Notes: generated by a model from the sequence alone, not told the origin. Shown: positions 20,524-33,125, numbered from the stretch's first letter. The stretch is 64,000 bases of DNA from Alopecurus myosuroides (GCA_028641055.1 CM054060.1:53470292-53534291), one strand, 5' to 3'. Numbers and translations are program-made.

Positions 20524-23337
20524 CTTGAGCCAGGTACTGCTCCAATCTCTAAGCATCCATACAAGATAGCTCCTCCTGAACTGAAATTGTTAAAGGAGCA
20601 AATCGATATGTACATGGAGAAAGGTTACATTCAACCTAGTTCCTCGGCTTGGGGTTGCCCAACTCTGTTCGTTGCCAAGAAGCATCAAACAAAGAGACTC
20701 GTTGTTGACTATCATCCTCTTAACGAGAAAACCATCAAAAACAAGTATCCAATTCCTCGTATCGATGATCTTTTTGATCAACTTGCTGGAGCCTCAATAT
20801 TCTCTAAGTTGGACTTGAGGATGGGTTACCATCAAATAAAGATCACAAAGGAAGATATTCCAAAGACAGGCTTCACCACTCGCTACGGTCTATATGAATA
20901 CACCGTCATGTCCTTTGGTCTCACCAATGCACCGGCGACCTTCTCTCGACTCATGAATTCTGTCTTCCATGAATACCTCGACAAGTTCGTTGTGGTATAT
21001 CTTGATGACATTCTTGTCTACTCAAAATCCGAGGAAGAGCATGAAGAACATCTTCGTCTCACTCTCATCAAACTTCGCGAGCATCGTCTCTATGCCGAAT
21101 TCTCCAAATGTGAGTTCTGGATTCCAGAAGTTGCTTACCTTGGTCATGTCATCTCTGCCAAGGGCATAGCCATTGATCCAGAAAAGGTTAAGGCAATTGT
21201 TGATTGGAAACCTCCCAAGACGGGGAAGCAAGTAAGAAGTTTTCTTGGCTTGGCTAGCTATTGCCGTCGTTTCGTCCAAAACTTCTCCAAGATTGCCAAA
21301 CCTCTCACTGATCTCACAAAGAAGGACAAGAAGTTCGTTTGGTCTCCACAATGTGATGAAAGTTTCAATCTCCTGAAGACTAAACTCACTTCTACACCAG
21401 TTCTGGTTGGCCCAGATACTACCAAACCTTTCCAGATATTCTGTGATGCATCTCTCCAAGGTCTAGGTGCAGTTCTTATGCAAGAACGTCAAGTTGTGGC
21501 TTATGCTTCACGTCAGTTGAACACCCATGAGCAAAATTATCCCACACATGACCTTGAACTCGCAGCAGTTGTGTTTGCCCTCAAGAAATGGAGACAATAC
21601 TTGTTGGGTAACCGCACTGAAATCTTTTCCGATCATAAGAGTCTGAAATACATCTTCACTGAACCAGATCTAAACCTCAGGCAAAGGAGATGGATTGAAA
21701 AGATCAAAGACTTTGATCTCACCATTTCTTACACTCCAGGCAAGGCTAATGTTATGGCCGATGCTCTCAGTCGCAAATCATATTGCAATAATCTCATGAT
21801 TATGGAAAGCCAACCTCCACTTCATGAAGAATTCCAGAAGCTGAACCTTGGTCTTGTTCCTCAAGGCTATCTTGCGAGCTTGACAGCCAGTCCAACTCTC
21901 GAGGACAAGATTCGTTCTGAACAACTTCGTGATGCTGAAATCAAGAAGATGGTAGAGCACATCAAAGAAGGCAAGGACAAATTCAAGTCCTTCTCAATTG
22001 ATGACAAGGGAACTGTGTTCTTCGAAGGACGCATTGCAGTTCCTCAAATTCAAAGTCTCAAAGATATCATTCTCAAGGAAGCTCATGAAACTCCTCTCTC
22101 CATACACCCGGGAAGTACAAAGATGTACCAGGATCTTAAGACACTGTATTGGTGGCCTAGCATGAAACATGAAATTGCTCAATACGTTTCTGAATGCGAC
22201 GTTTGTCAACGTGTTAAGGTAGTTCATCAGAAAACAGCCGGTCTTCTCCAACCTCTCAAAATCCCCGAGTGGAAGTGGGACATGATTGAAATGGACTTCG
22301 TTACTGGTTTTCCAAAGTCTAAGAAGGGCAACGATGCAATCTTCGTTGTCATTGACCGTCTCACTAAAGTAGCTCACTTCTTTCCTGACAAAGAGACAAT
22401 CTCAGCTAGCCAGTTAGCAGAGCTCTACACAACAAAGATTGTTCCTCTTCATGGTGTTCCATTGGAAATAAGCTCAGACCGTGGAAGCATATTCACTTCT
22501 CATTTCTGGAAGAGTTTCCAAGATGCTTTGGGCACCAAACTTCTGTTCAGCACAGCTTATCATCCTCAGTCTCAAGGGCAAGTCGAAAGAGTCAATCAGA
22601 TTCTCGAGGATATGCTCAGAGAATGTGGTATCTCCTTTGGCATGAAATGGGAGGATTGTCTTCCATATGCTGAATTCTCCTACAACAACAGCTTCCAGGC
22701 AAGCCTAGGCATGGCACCATTTGAGGCACTTTATGGCCGCAGATGCAGGAGTCCAATCAATTGGTCTGGAGCTGGTGGACGTTCACTCTTAGGCCCTGAC
22801 ATTGTTAAGGAAGCCGAAGAGAAAGTTCGCATCATTCGTGACAATCTCAAGATTGCTCAGTCTCGTCAGAAGAGCTACTATGACAGCAAGCAACGGGATA
22901 TGATCTATGCACCTGGTGACAAAGCATATCTCCGTGTAACTCCCCTCAGAGGCACTCATCATTTTGGTGTGAAAGGAAAGCTTGCACCAAGATACATTGG
23001 TCCTTTCAACATTCTCTCGAGGCGTGCGGAAAATGCCTATCGTCTTGAACTTCCAGAAAAACTATCCAAGGTGCACGATGTGTTTCACGTGTCACAGCTC
23101 AAGAAGTGTTTCAAAGATCCAGATCGTGCAGTTGATCATGATTCCATTGAACTGCAAGAAGATCTCTCTTATGAGGAGCACCCTATTCGAATTCTCGATG
23201 AGACCGAGCGTAAGACTCGCAACAAGAGCACCAAGTTCTTGAAAGTGCAGTGGTCGCATCATTCCGATAAAGAGGCAACGTGGGAGACCGAACAGGATCT
23301 TCGCAAGAAGTATCCAGACCTTTTCTCTTCTCAGTAG
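20524..23337 (+). CDS. pol: reverse transcriptase, RNase H, integrase and chromodomain
   Basis: A long uninterrupted frame (first Met at 20587, 916 residues) that would normally be the C-terminal part of gag-pol. RT spans roughly residues 1-190 from that Met, with the catalytic YLDD at 138-141. RNase H follows, beginning at [13 protein letters not shown] (about residue 285). Integrase has the HHCC finger ([17 protein letters not shown]) and the DD35E triad ([20 protein letters not shown]), all present. The C-terminal 55 residues form a chromodomain ([19 protein letters not shown]), which in chromoviruses guides integration to modified chromatin. The frame itself is intact, but it is separated from gag-protease by a stop and a frameshift. 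Confidence 0.95.
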   Translation, partial: LEPGTAPISKHPYKIAPPELKLLKEQIDMYMEKGYIQPSSSAWGCPTLFVAKKHQTKRLVVDYHPLNEKTIKNKYPIPRIDDLFDQLAGASIFSKLDLRMGYHQIKITKEDIPKTGFTTRYGLYEYTVMSFGLTNAPATFSRLMNSVFHEYLDKFVVVYLDDILVYSKSEEEHEEHLRLTLIKLREHRLYAEFSKCEFWIPEVAYLGHVISAKGIAIDPEKVKAIVDWKPPKTGKQVRSFLGLASYCRRFVQNFSKIAKPLTDLTKKDKKFVWSPQCDESFNLLKTKLTSTPVLVGPDTTKPFQIFCDASLQGLGAVLMQERQVVAYASRQLNTHEQNYPTHDLELAAVVFALKKWRQYLLGNRTEIFSDHKSLKYIFTEPDLNLRQRRWIEKIKDFDLTISYTPGKANVMADALSRKSYCNNLMIMESQPPLHEEFQKLNLGLVPQGYLASLTASPTLEDKIRSEQLRDAEIKKMVEHIKEGKDKFKSFSIDDKGTVFFEGRIAVPQIQSLKDIILKEAHETPLSIHPGSTKMYQDLKTLYWWPSMKHEIAQYVSECDVCQRVKVVHQKTAGLLQPLKIPEWKWDMIEMDFVTGFPKSKKGNDAIFVVIDRLTKVAHFFPDKETISASQLAELYTTKIVPLHGVPLEISSDRGSIFTSHFWKSFQDALGTKLLFSTAYHPQSQGQVERVNQILEDMLRECGISFGMKWEDCLPYAEFSYNNSFQASLGMAPFEALYGRRCRSPINWSGAGGRSLLGPDIVKEAEEKVRIIRDNLKIAQSRQKSYYDSKQRDMIYAPGDKAYLRVTPLRGTHHFGVKGKLAPRYIGPFNILSRRAENAYRLELPEKLSKVHDVFHVSQLKKCFKDPDRAVDHDSIELQEDLSYEEHPIRILDETERKTRNKSTKFLKVQWSHHSDKEATWETEQDLRKKYPDLFSSQ

Positions 23338-23360
23338 GAATCTCGGGGCGCGATTCCTTC

Positions 23361-23374
23361 AAGGGGGGGCATTT
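23361..23374 (+). promoter_or_regulatory. polypurine tract of the chromovirus
   Basis: AAGGGGGGGCATTT immediately precedes the second LTR. It is the expected primer site for plus-strand DNA synthesis. Confidence 0.9.
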
Positions 23375-24163
23375 TGTAACATCCCAAGTATGAAAACCAC
23401 CCTAGAATGTTTGTTTCTTGTTTATTAAAGTTTTGCATCATGTCATCATACTCATTACTTTGTTTGCATTTGTTTTGCATCTGTTTTCAATTGCTTTCTA
23501 TTTCAAATTCAAACCAATTTACAAATCAAATTGTTCATACTTGTATGTTACAACTTTCCAAATAAAAGGTTCAAATAAAACATCCAATTGTTTCCATGAA
23601 AAATAAAAAGCTCAACTATTAATTTGTTCCTTAATAATCCACTTAATTCAAATGGCATTCAAAATTCAAATCACATATTACAAACAGCACCCAATTTGAA
23701 ATTATGGAAATTACAAAATAATTCATTCACTTGCTTCAAAGAAACTTGAATTTAAAACCTATTTTCTCAAGTTCAATTATTCTCAATTAATATTAATCTC
23801 ATTCAAATTTTAAACAAATTTCAAACAGCACCTAAATTCAAATCATTTTGAACAGACAAAAGTGCACTTGGTGCTGTTAACATAAATAAGTAATATGAAA
23901 TTTTTGCCCTAATTTTTCTAAGCCCAAAACTTATCTATTTCTTCCTATTTCATTTCAGCAAAAAAAAATAACAGAACCAAATAATAAAAAAACGCACGGA
24001 GGGAGTGGACAGCCAGGTGGGCTGCGCCCACCCGCCCAGCCCAGCTCCACGGCCTGGTACCCCTTCGCCCCTCGCTCCTCTTCTTCTACTTGTACGGCGA
24101 GCCATCGCGGCTATCCACGTCGACGCCGTCATGCAGCAACGGCCACCGAGCAACCCTAGCCCC

Positions 24164-24170
24164 TATAAAA
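24164..24170 (+). promoter_or_regulatory. LTR TATA box (second LTR)
   Basis: TATAAAA in the same context as in the left LTR. Because an internal region follows this LTR, it could drive transcription of the truncated ORF0 copy. Confidence 0.6.
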
Positions 24171-24727
24171 CCTAGCCTAGCTAGCCCGAGCGCTGCCCTA
24201 ACCCTAGGCCTACCCTATCCCCCTCGCGCCGCCGTCGTTTTCCCTCTCACTGCCCCGGAATCCTCCCTCTCTGCAACCACACCGAGCCACCGTCCTCTGA
24301 ATCTCTCCGACGATCATCCGCCTCCGATGCCTCTCTGCGTGAGCTAGCGCTGGGGACGAGATCCCCGTAGCCCCCTCGACCTCTTGTACATCTCTGCGAG
24401 CACGGGAGGAGCCTAGATCGCCGCCGCCAACCTCGTCGCTGACGCCACCGGAGTTCTTCCCCGAGCCTCTGCTACCTCAACGGCGAGGGTGAGCACGCCT
24501 CTCACCTCCCTCTGTTCCCCTCTCTACAGCGTGTGCACACACAGCAGCACACGCACTCATCCACGCACACCACAGCAGCGAGCCAGCACGACAGCAGCCG
24601 CGTTGATCGCCGCCGGCCACCGCTCCGTTCTGTCAAAGTTCAGAAAACGTTCTTCAGTTAAAAGTTCAGATTCGAAACTGAACCTAATCTTAGCTGCGTA
24701 GCGTATACTGACAAGAACGATTCACAC

Positions 24728-24785
24728 ACCGTAGTGGTAACGCACCACTGCTCGCCTTCCGCAGCGCGGGTTCGAGCCCTGGCGC
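24728..24785 (+). promoter_or_regulatory. tRNA-like box A/box B segment (second LTR)
   Basis: Second copy of the box A/box B-like segment described at 14300-14360, with GGTTCGAGCCC conserved. Confidence 0.4.
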
Positions 24786-27700
24786 TCGCGATTAAAACCC
24801 AACATTTTGCGCGAGCAACTGACAGGCGTGGCCCACCTGTAAGTGGCCTCTGCTGCCACGTGAGCGCCACGCAGCCACGGGACCCTCTGTCAGTGGCTAG
24901 GGCTAGCCACTGCGGAGTAACAAATGTTTTTCTGCCCAATTTCTTTTAAGTTTAGGTCCAACTCTATTACAGTTTGGCCCTGCTTTTAAATTGCTAATAA
25001 TTTTTAAAATCTAAATCCAAATAATGTAAACAAAATATGTGTACTGCACCAAATAAAATTCCCTACCTAATTAACACATTTGTTTTCTGTTTTGCACATT
25101 TCAAATTGTTTTAAATTTCAAATTCAAACAATTCACTTCCAATTTGATTAAATGCATAAGTAATTCATACTTAATTCAAATAACACAAATAAAATATGTT
25201 TTCCATGCTATTTTGAACCACCTTTCCAAATATAAATTTTGTTTCATGTTTTGAATAATTAAAATTGCTTAAATAATTTAAACCTTGTTTAAATCATTTA
25301 AATTTGCTAAATTCATAACTTGCTCAAATTAAATTATTTTTGAACATATAAAATATGTTTTCAAACTAGAAAAGTATAAACTTTTCAAATGTGAATTTGG
25401 ATTGATGTTTTGAACAAATAAAAATTCAAATAAATTCATACTTGAATTAAATTCAATTAAAACTTGTTTAAACTTGTTTAATTCATAATTAAATCATTGT
25501 AATTCCTTTTTCAATAATTGAAACATGTAATCCACCTAAAATTTTGTGCTCCTTTCAAATATTAACTTTGCTATCTGTTTTGAACAATTAAACTTGATGA
25601 CAACAACAAATGCTTGTGTAACTCATTAAGAAGCCAAAATTCTTAACTTGTTAAATAAAATTCCAAACATTGGTAAACCTTATTTCAAATTGCTTCTGTT
25701 GTTGTTTTCCTTTTGTTAACATCATGCATGCATCATGCTAGGCAACTTGCACATGGTAATTAGTTGTAGATCATTTAATCCCACATTAAACTCATGGGCA
25801 TCCATATGCAATCCAACTTGCATATGGGTCCATTTAAACATGTTATCTTGTCAATTAGTTTATTTTGATGCATCAATTAATTGCCATGCATCATCCCATG
25901 ATTGTGCATTATATCATGTTATTGATTGTCCGTCTCTTTTCGATTGTGTGTTTTCTTCGTCTCGATTAGACGACGACGTTGAGACAGACGAGACTTACGA
26001 CACCCCTTCTGAGGAGTTAGCTCAGTACCAGGCTACTGGGTTTGCAGGCAAGTATTCACTCACATGAACCACTGTGTTCCTTTCAACCTTGGTTAGCGAT
26101 ACTTTCCGTTGTCTATTCTGCTAGCCATAAGTATCGTTGCTTGTTCTCCGAACCTATCACATGATATCCTGAACCCTGATATTGCCTCATCTCCACACCT
26201 ATAACCATTGTTTGTTGCCTTAGTCCTACTAGCATGCTTAGGGTTGCTTTTGCTCGAGTCTGTTGTCCGTTACTTCTTTTACCTTACTTATTTATATTCT
26301 ATTTGGGCTCGATGGTTAAACAATCAACCTGTTAATGCTATGGGTAATAATAATTTGATGATAAGGCACCGGCAGGAGGCCCGGCGTGGTTTTGAGGCCT
26401 GCTAGTTTCGACCCTAATAGGAAAAGGGTCTTCTCTACTGATCCATGATGAGCGCACTACCCGCATGTGGGAAGCGTGTATGGGTGCCCCCCTCAATTTG
26501 ACTCGATTTGCATCTCGTCCAAATCGCCGCACTTAGTTCGGGCTTTCCATTTGCTGCACGCATATGCAGGTACGAACCCGAGGCCACGGTGGAACTTTTG
26601 TAGTCGGCATTTAGGGCGGCGTGGTCTTCCAGTGCTATGAGGGTCCCCTTTTCTTCGTGGGGCTCGATTAGCCGCGCACGCACAGCACGTGGTGCTTTGG
26701 GCTTGATGCGAAGAAGAGTTGAGTTGTGTTGAGTGCCTCGCTTGGTGGGTTTGATTCCTGTCTGGCGGGATATTCTTACGTGTACGGCCAAATTGGTGCA
26801 CCCCTGCAGGGTTAAATCTTCTCGAGAAGCCGTGTTTTCCGTTGTTATGGTTGACTTGGTGAAAGTACTGGCTAACAAGTACTCAGAACAACTTACACCT
26901 AACTAATACTAAGTTGACTAGTAATAGGATTATTGACACAATAACTTGAACCATCATTAATCCAACTGTGTGAGTTATCCTTGGGTTGCTTCCTTAGTAG
27001 GGGGTAACATTGGATGGGTTTTGCTTGAAGTTAGCTTTCAGTTGGTTACGATACGCTATCTTATCTTCTCTCTGTTAGCCGGAAGTTGTAGCGTGTCTCT
27101 GTAGTTGGTTACCGCAGCCCGCTGCTATACTTTTGTATCACCTACTCTTCCGTTGAACCTAAAGCATTTGTACCTGGTGTTGCCGGGTACACCTTGGTGA
27201 AGTGTGAGTCTTGCTTGCTAGTACTTGTCTGTACTGACCCCTATGGGGCTGCGTGTTCTGCAGACTACGGTTCCGAGGATCCCCATGGAGGCTACTACGT
27301 GGAGTACGACGAGGCTGTTGACGAGTAGATAGCGGACCCGGGCAGGATCCGAGACATCGTGGATGGGCTCCGTCTTTTCGTTTCCGGCTTCTTAAGCCTA
27401 TTTGGATTTTGTCTGTACTCAGACACTTTGTTTGCTTCCGCTGCTATGTAATGATGATATGTTGGGACATGTGTCCTCTTGATGATTGTATTTGCTATTC
27501 TCTGCCCTAGTGAGGGCCAGTTGCAACTTATTTCCATCTTTTGTGTCCTAGAGATATGTTGTGCTATCATTTCGTTTAACGCCGTTGACGTAGCATGTGT
27601 GTATGGTATGAAGTACGTCAATGGTAGTATCTTGATCTCTATGGGATAGTTTACATCGACGATGGATAGTAGAGTTTGGTTGTCGCACATAAGTGCTGGC

Positions 27701-27801
27701 CTACTCGTAAGAGGATGCGGGAGCAGATAGGCCCCGTAATCCAAACATCTACTATTCAGTTCGGCCCGGTGAGTATCCTCTAGAGGTCAGGGTGCGACAA
27801 A

Positions 27802-27813
27802 TGGTATCAGAGC
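27802..27813 (+). promoter_or_regulatory. second primer binding site after the internal LTR
   Basis: TGGTATCAGAGC again follows the LTR by 2 bp. Its presence after the 3' member of the LTR pair proves that internal sequence of a second unit follows. Confidence 0.95.
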
Positions 27814-28340
27814 CTGTCTGCCTGTAGGATCCCTTTTACTGGTCGCAGTGTGAGTCTAGAAACTATTTTGTAGCTATATAGGGAAAATAAAACGTGAGAG
27901 TAGGAATTCTGTTCTTTTTCTTCTTTCCCCACCCACCCTCCCTTTTTCTGGTAAGGAAGTGCAACGTTGTTTTTCTCTTCTCATCTAAACTTTCAAGTTA
28001 GGATTTCACGTATCCTGGTTTCTCTAGGATAGTTATATCTACTAGACCATAGGAATGGAGGTGGTTGTGACATGATTTATCATGTTGCCTACTCACGATT
28101 GAGAACGGAGGCGTGTAAGCCCCGGAAACAGATCCTCTATTCCTTAAGCAGTAGATATTGATCCTCTAGAAGCCCGGATGGGTTCCGTAGTACCTCAGGA
28201 GTTTTTGCTCTCGTGTTTCCCGAATGTTGCTTCAATATCCTGTTCTTCTCAACATCCTTATCGTCCGTTGAAACCTTGTTGTTGCTTTCCACTTCAGTTC
28301 TTCTACCGGCGTCTAATCAAAACTTCCACATCAACTGCAG

Positions 28341-29051
28341 ATGGATCTCAGGTTCTACCCGCAGGTGGTTCGTATGACCCGTTGTGAGAGCACCGCCGGG
28401 TATCCGGAGATGCTGAGAGACATGGTCACTTATCTGGGGTTCCGTTGGGCACCAGAGTACCAGGTCTACGAGCACCAGCGAGAGTTTGAGAACACCTACT
28501 ACCAGGCTATCGTCTACATCCTGTCAGATGATGGCATGAGTGTAGCCCACCGCTACGAGGCAGTAGGTTCCACAGTGGATATGGCTGTGCAGCAGGCAGC
28601 TTATGTGAGTCTCACCGTCCTTCGTGCTGACTACTGGGGATTTGATGATTCCATCTATCGCCACATCCCCCGTGGTTACGTCAGTTCAGAGGGAGTTCAC
28701 TTCACTCTCCACGACAACTTGGACGTTTACGAGCATGATAGCTCCAGGCTGCACACCACCGCTCAGTTTGTGACACACAGTGACGCACTTGCCAACACAC
28801 TATCGCAGGAGTTGGTTTCAGTCAGGGAGCAGCTCTACCTTGCTTTGACTCGTCTGGCGACTTACACCACAGACTTTGTTGGAGATGAGCGCTTTGCACG
28901 TTTCCATCAGCCAGTTGGTCGTCCTCTACCAGATGCTGGAGGTTACGAGCCGATCAGAGGTCCACTCCTCAACCTTGGTGCTGGTTACACTGGGATTCCC
29001 CGCTTTGGAGCACAGGGAGCCGATGCTATGTACTTCACCACACCTAGTTGA
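28341..29051 (+). pseudogene. truncated second copy of ORF0
   Basis: The first 235 residues match the ORF0 at 17916 with few substitutions (for example EQT to ENT, TSEG to SSEG). Homology ends at 29047, directly after the ACACCTAG shared by both copies. One new residue and a stop come from the flanking sequence, so the basic C-terminal tail is lost. The leader from 27800 is also duplicated. Confidence 0.9.
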
Positions 29052-29543
29052 TGTTTCTTTCATAATAATTGAATTGAATCCAATACACCTCTTAGGATTT
29101 GGAGGCATCAGGAGTTATGACTTCGCTGGTCTGAACCTGTTGACGAAGTAACATGTAACGATGGTTACCTATGCATTATGTACAACTTATACTACAACCT
29201 GGTGAGTTTGCTTAGTTGAAGTCACGGTGCCAAGGAGGCCGAGGTTTGTCGTGTTAGCCTCAACTCTTAGCATGGGCCCAAAAGATTGGAGCCATGGGGC
29301 ATGAGGATGTCAGAGTCACTGAGTAGTGTACCAAGACGAGGTGGTTTCCTCGATTTTTTAGGAGTGTGTACGAGATTCAATCATGTACCTACATCTTCAT
29401 TGAGATTCAGTCATGTACCTACGTGTTGTACTCAGCGATCTAGACGGCGAAGTACGTAGCAGCACTCAATCAACAAGACTACATGATAAGTTCTCATTTT
29501 CAAAAACTCTACCGCAAGTGTAGTGCCCAACAAAAAGTATTCA
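29048..29543. other. unrecognised flank between chromovirus and Harbinger element
   Basis: No coding signal. It contains a short direct repeat of about 30 bp (GAGATTCAATCATGTACCTAC at about 29369 and GAGATTCAGTCATGTACCTAC at about 29400). It shows no obvious continuity with the sequence left of 12949, which suggests a deletion when the second chromovirus unit was truncated. Confidence 0.5.
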
Positions 29544-29546
29544 TAA

Positions 29547-30568
29547 GAGCATCTCCGCTCCCCCCCACCCCCCTAAATCCCGCCCAGGACCACATTTTTA
29601 TCGCCGGGCAAAGAAAAATCTCCCACACGCCGTCCAAAGCCTCGTTTTTCGCAGGGTTGGGCCAAATATACAACCGGAAAACCCAAGTTGAACCCAGCGC
29701 CCAGAGGGACAACTGGGGGTGCCGGACGAGGCGGAGATTTGGGTGGGGCCCGGAAGTCAGGAAGCCAAGTGGTTTCCCACCATTTTTTCACCCGTTTCCC
29801 TCCTTTTCCTCCACACCAATCTAGTTCCCCCCGTATCTTCCTCCATTTCCCTCGATGCTCCCCGGATCCGCTCGCCATTCCTCCCAAAAAATACAAGCCG
29901 CCTCGTCCCACCGGCGGTTCCAGCTAGCCGAAGACAAGGAAGCCAAGAGCAGCGATGCCCCAGCAGCTAGGCTGGACGAACGCCACCTGAAAGATCGACG
30001 TTGAATGCAGAGAGCTGATCACCCCAAAAGGGACGTGATCAAGAAGGGGCGGCGATGGCGAGGAACAATGAATTGACGTTCTTTCTAGGATGAGACTCGG
30101 GGAAAATGTCCCCTTAGTTGGCGGCATGGTACCGGGCGGAGTGCATGCTCATTTTGGACCAGATGTTGTTGAATTCTACGGTGACTACAACACCCTCACC
30201 AGTGAGCTCTGTCGCTGCCGAGGAGGATACAACAACTATGCCGACATCCCTGGCGATCACCACACCTGCACCGACAGCCCCGCTGAGCACCAGTCCGCCG
30301 CCGCCCGCCGCCGCAGAGGAAGATTCCACCGTCTGATCGCCTAGTGACATCGTTTCATATTTCGCCGTCGAACTTTGGCTTATTTTGATTCTTGCCACCA
30401 AACTGTGGCATCCTCTCGCCGATGTGGCCGAACCTATGAGCTTTTTTTTGCTAGCTGGAGCCGAATGTTTAAATTTTACGCCGTTTTTTATTTGTTTGGG
30501 CCGGGGGTGACACAAGTGGAAAGTGATTCGGCCGCGTGCACTGGAGGGGCGAACAAGTGGAGATGCTC
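29547..30568. mobile_element. Harbinger-like DNA transposon, non-autonomous
   Basis: Terminal inverted repeats GAGCATCTCC (29547-29556) and GGAGATGCTC (30559-30568) are flanked on both sides by TAA (29544-29546 and 30569-30571), the 3-bp target duplication expected of PIF/Harbinger elements. The 1,022-bp interior is GC-rich and has only short ORFs. A plus-strand WYRAECMLILDQM-like segment near 30125 is also present in the copy near 63145. No transposase domain is visible, so movement would depend on another element. Confidence 0.85.
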
Positions 30569-30974
30569 TAACATTACTCGAGTCAACACCGTTCAAAAAA
30601 ATCAGAAAAAATCTATAGACGATGAAAGCATTTTTAGAAAGCCACTGGCTAAGTCTCGCCAGGCTGAGTGCTAGTATGTGTACGATGATGGATCAGCAAG
30701 TACTCCTAGTACATGACGACTTCGGTGTGATAATTCTCTTAGAACATTGGGTCTCAACTTGCAGGGGGCGACAACTCTAGTCACAACCTTTTTGGTTGAA
30801 CTACGTGATAGCTCCTTTCACGCGGCGTTCTATGATTGAAGGCATTGCTTGAATCTTTTCTGGACTCCTCTTCCGGTGAATAATAATGATCCTTCCCTTT
30901 TTTGAACAAAGAAGGGCCCCTAAGAACCCTAAAGAAACGTTTTATATTCAATATAGAACTGTACATTTCATATT
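30049..30974. repeat. duplicated block, copy A (matches 63071-64000)
   Basis: The sequence from inside the Harbinger element through about 400 bp of its right flank matches 63071-64000 in the same orientation. Shared landmarks are GCATGGTACCGGGCGGAGTG, the right inverted repeat and TAA, and the flank GATGATGGATCAGCAAGTAC. The match is interrupted by small indels and by an insertion with a CA microsatellite in the other copy. The duplication therefore postdates the Harbinger insertion, or the flank belongs to a larger repeat family. Confidence 0.9.
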
Positions 30975-31569
30975 TTGGCCAAACATATAGAAGAAATTAC
31001 AGTTCATGGCAAAGAGAATGCAGACACCCAAGCGAAAACTTGTTTACCAGATGTCGTCTAACTCGTCCTCTTCATCCAATCAGCCATGTCAAGTATGTCG
31101 AACCAGTTTGGTAGGTTGGTTTTCACCGCGTCGCAGAGTGATGAACTACTGCTAGCCTTTGAGAAGAAGCATGGTTTCCTCCTATATGGCCATGTGCCAG
31201 GTGGAATGAACTTGATTGCGCGATTCGCCTAGTCGCCTAGAAGATACCGCGATGTTGTGAAGAACGGTGGCCAAATTGACACCATAGAATTATAGCGGCC
31301 ACTGCAGGTAATGCATGCACTATCGAACCAAATTGAAGCACATAAGAAAGGGCTCAAGTTATGTTCCTCTCTAGCTTGCCTTCTCCAACATGGTTCTTGA
31401 ATAAATCCGAACAGAGGAAGAACAAAACTCTAGAACCAGAGCACAAAGAAGAAGACTCCTCCGCAAATCTGGAAGGTCAACGGCCTGATTCCTGGAGAAA
31501 CTGGCCGCATAGACCTTTCCCTCCTCCAGATCCATCCTCTCAAGCACCACGAGGAAGAGTATATCCAGC
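30975..31569. other. no gene recognised
   Basis: Mixed sequence between the duplicated block and the F-box relic. Short ORFs on both strands show no domain. The minus-strand part near 31571-31371 may continue the decayed F-box copy but is too diverged to say. Confidence 0.4.
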
Positions 31570-31775
31570 AACTATCGGCGCACGCGGCCCACTTGTAGAA
31601 ACCTACTCCGAGACACATTTTGGTCTCCGATACGGACTAACCTATTGGAGAGGTCAAAGATGATCTCCTCCGGCTCAAGCTGCTCAGAGGCGTGGAACAG
31701 CGATTTGACGCGGTCGGTTGTGGCTTCAGGGAGCATATCAAACTGGCTGGCATGGTTTAAAAAGCTTGTGTTCTT
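31570..31775 (-). pseudogene. F-box/LRR gene relic
   Basis: The minus-strand translation contains ATTDRVKSLFHASEQLEPEE followed by IIFDLSNRLV. This aligns with the segment SDTARFRSLLSAAARIDPEE and LLLVLPSWSV of the intact F-box gene at 33814-35474 (same strand). No F-box, LRR or FBD part is convincingly retained around it, and stops occur nearby. It is probably a leftover of a tandem duplicate of the neighbouring gene. Confidence 0.5.
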
Positions 31776-32604
31776 GGGGAAATGATGGTTTGGACTGCTT
31801 TTGTTGCACCGTTTCAAATCTGGCGATGGTGGTCCGTTTCGGTGCTCACGTCTGCTCCCCGGTAGATGCATCTTCATTCTCTCAAATATGAAGCCAATTT
31901 ACGGATCGACGGTTTCGTCGCAGGTTTCACCAAGGCTGTCTTCACAAAACTGAAACTGTCGCCGAACAAAGGTCATGTCGGTGCTGCGACCTACCACAGT
32001 TTTAGCTTGTCTCGCCTCTCCAGTCTTCAGTTAATTAGCCTTCAAAAGAGCAATCTGTATTAAAGATCATTCAGAGAAATGTCTGCAGCCAATGCTCAGG
32101 TGGGGAGTGTACTTCTCAGCCTAAACGTGATCATCCAGAAACATAACAGCTGCCGAAATGTCTGTTACCAAGCAGTTGGATAGATAGGAAAGACAACCAA
32201 GTCATTCTATTTAGTCATCATGAACTAGAGACTCGGTGCAGGACTGATATTTTTTTAGTTTCAGTGTAACGTGAGCTGAGCATGTTCCACTATGAATTCC
32301 GGTTGAAATTTTGCAAACAAATTAAGACTCGCTAGTGACTTTACCAAGAGACCGGTTCCAAGAGAAATAGCTACGACAATACATAGTATTTGCCTCCTTG
32401 CTCATCATGCATACAGTATGCACTAGTTCAGAGAAAAGAGGAAACATAATGCAATTCTCAGGTCAAGAGAGTTAAGCTAATCTGCTTCAGTAAGAAACGA
32501 AACAGAGAGATCACTCGGAGCACATGGCTGACATGGGTTGAGCAAAACAACTTCGGTCACTTAAAAAACAGATTGCTATTAAGGGTACAACACTCCTAGC
32601 AAAC

Positions 32605-33125
32605 TAGGATGATCTTGTCGATGCACACCAGGGATCCACAATTGTGACGATGAGAATCATCTCTACGGACAATTTTGACTGCCATGCACTAAACCTGCAG
32701 GGGAGGCAAATCGAAACTAGATTTGGTCAGTATCGTAGCATGCAAAGACTGGTGATGTGATTGGGAAATTAAACACAATGGCTTGCTGAGAGCGGAAAGA
32801 TGCCCAAAGTACTTGTCGAGAAGACTTTAAACAGAATCAAATAAGTTGTGCCAAACTCAAGGGCAATGGAAATTCAGAGAAGAGAAACTTCCAATAAGAC
32901 AACTAAGTTCAGGTGATTGAGAAACTGTGTTTGTTTTTTTACGCTGAGTACATATGCAAAACAGAAGTGCATAACAAACAAAGAAGATTACATAATACAG
33001 AGCTAAGGTGAAGAAAAATCTGCATAAAAAGTTTCGAAATAATTATCGCCTATTCCACTGTTCAGCTTCCAATTTGATAAAGATATGAGCGGGTGTGGGC
33101 ACAATGATTCAGAACACACTTATGT
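32605..33125. repeat. diverged tandem duplication, unit 1
   Basis: Shares with 33205-33700 an ordered series of matches at a 600-bp offset: GGATCCACA, ATGATGAGAATCAT-like, AAACCTGCA, GCAAATCGAAA, AAAGTACTTG, ATGCAAAA, AAGGT-AAG and GGGTGTGGGCACA. It lies downstream of the F-box gene. There is no coding signal. Confidence 0.65.

Larger units (their letters stand above)
23375..27799 (+). repeat. second LTR of the chromovirus
   Basis: It begins TGTAACATCCCAAG after the polypurine tract and ends GGTGCGACA at 27799, for 4,425 bp. It is colinear with the left LTR, including the TATA box at 24164-24170, the tRNA-like segment (about 24728-24785) and both exon-like segments. Unlike a terminal 3' LTR it is followed not by host DNA but by another PBS and leader, so it is an internal LTR of a tandem structure. 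Confidence 0.95.
12949..29047 (+). mobile_element. Tekay/Del-type chromovirus with tandem, truncated second unit
   Basis: The order is LTR (12949-17374), PBS, ORF0, gag, protease, RT, RNase H, integrase, chromodomain, PPT, LTR (23375-27799), then a second PBS and a second leader plus ORF0 cut off at 29047. The chromodomain and tRNA-iMet PBS place it among chromoviruses. Gag and long LTRs suggest Tekay/Del (RIRE3-like). An ORF0 upstream of gag is, as I recall, described for rice RIRE3/RIRE8. The coding part has two breaks. The left flank ends CGAGG but the right end is lost, so no target duplication can be matched. Confidence 0.9.

Noticed and set aside
29483..30336. Overlapping proline-rich ORFs in the Harbinger element
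   Set aside because: Short, on both strands and without transposase motifs.
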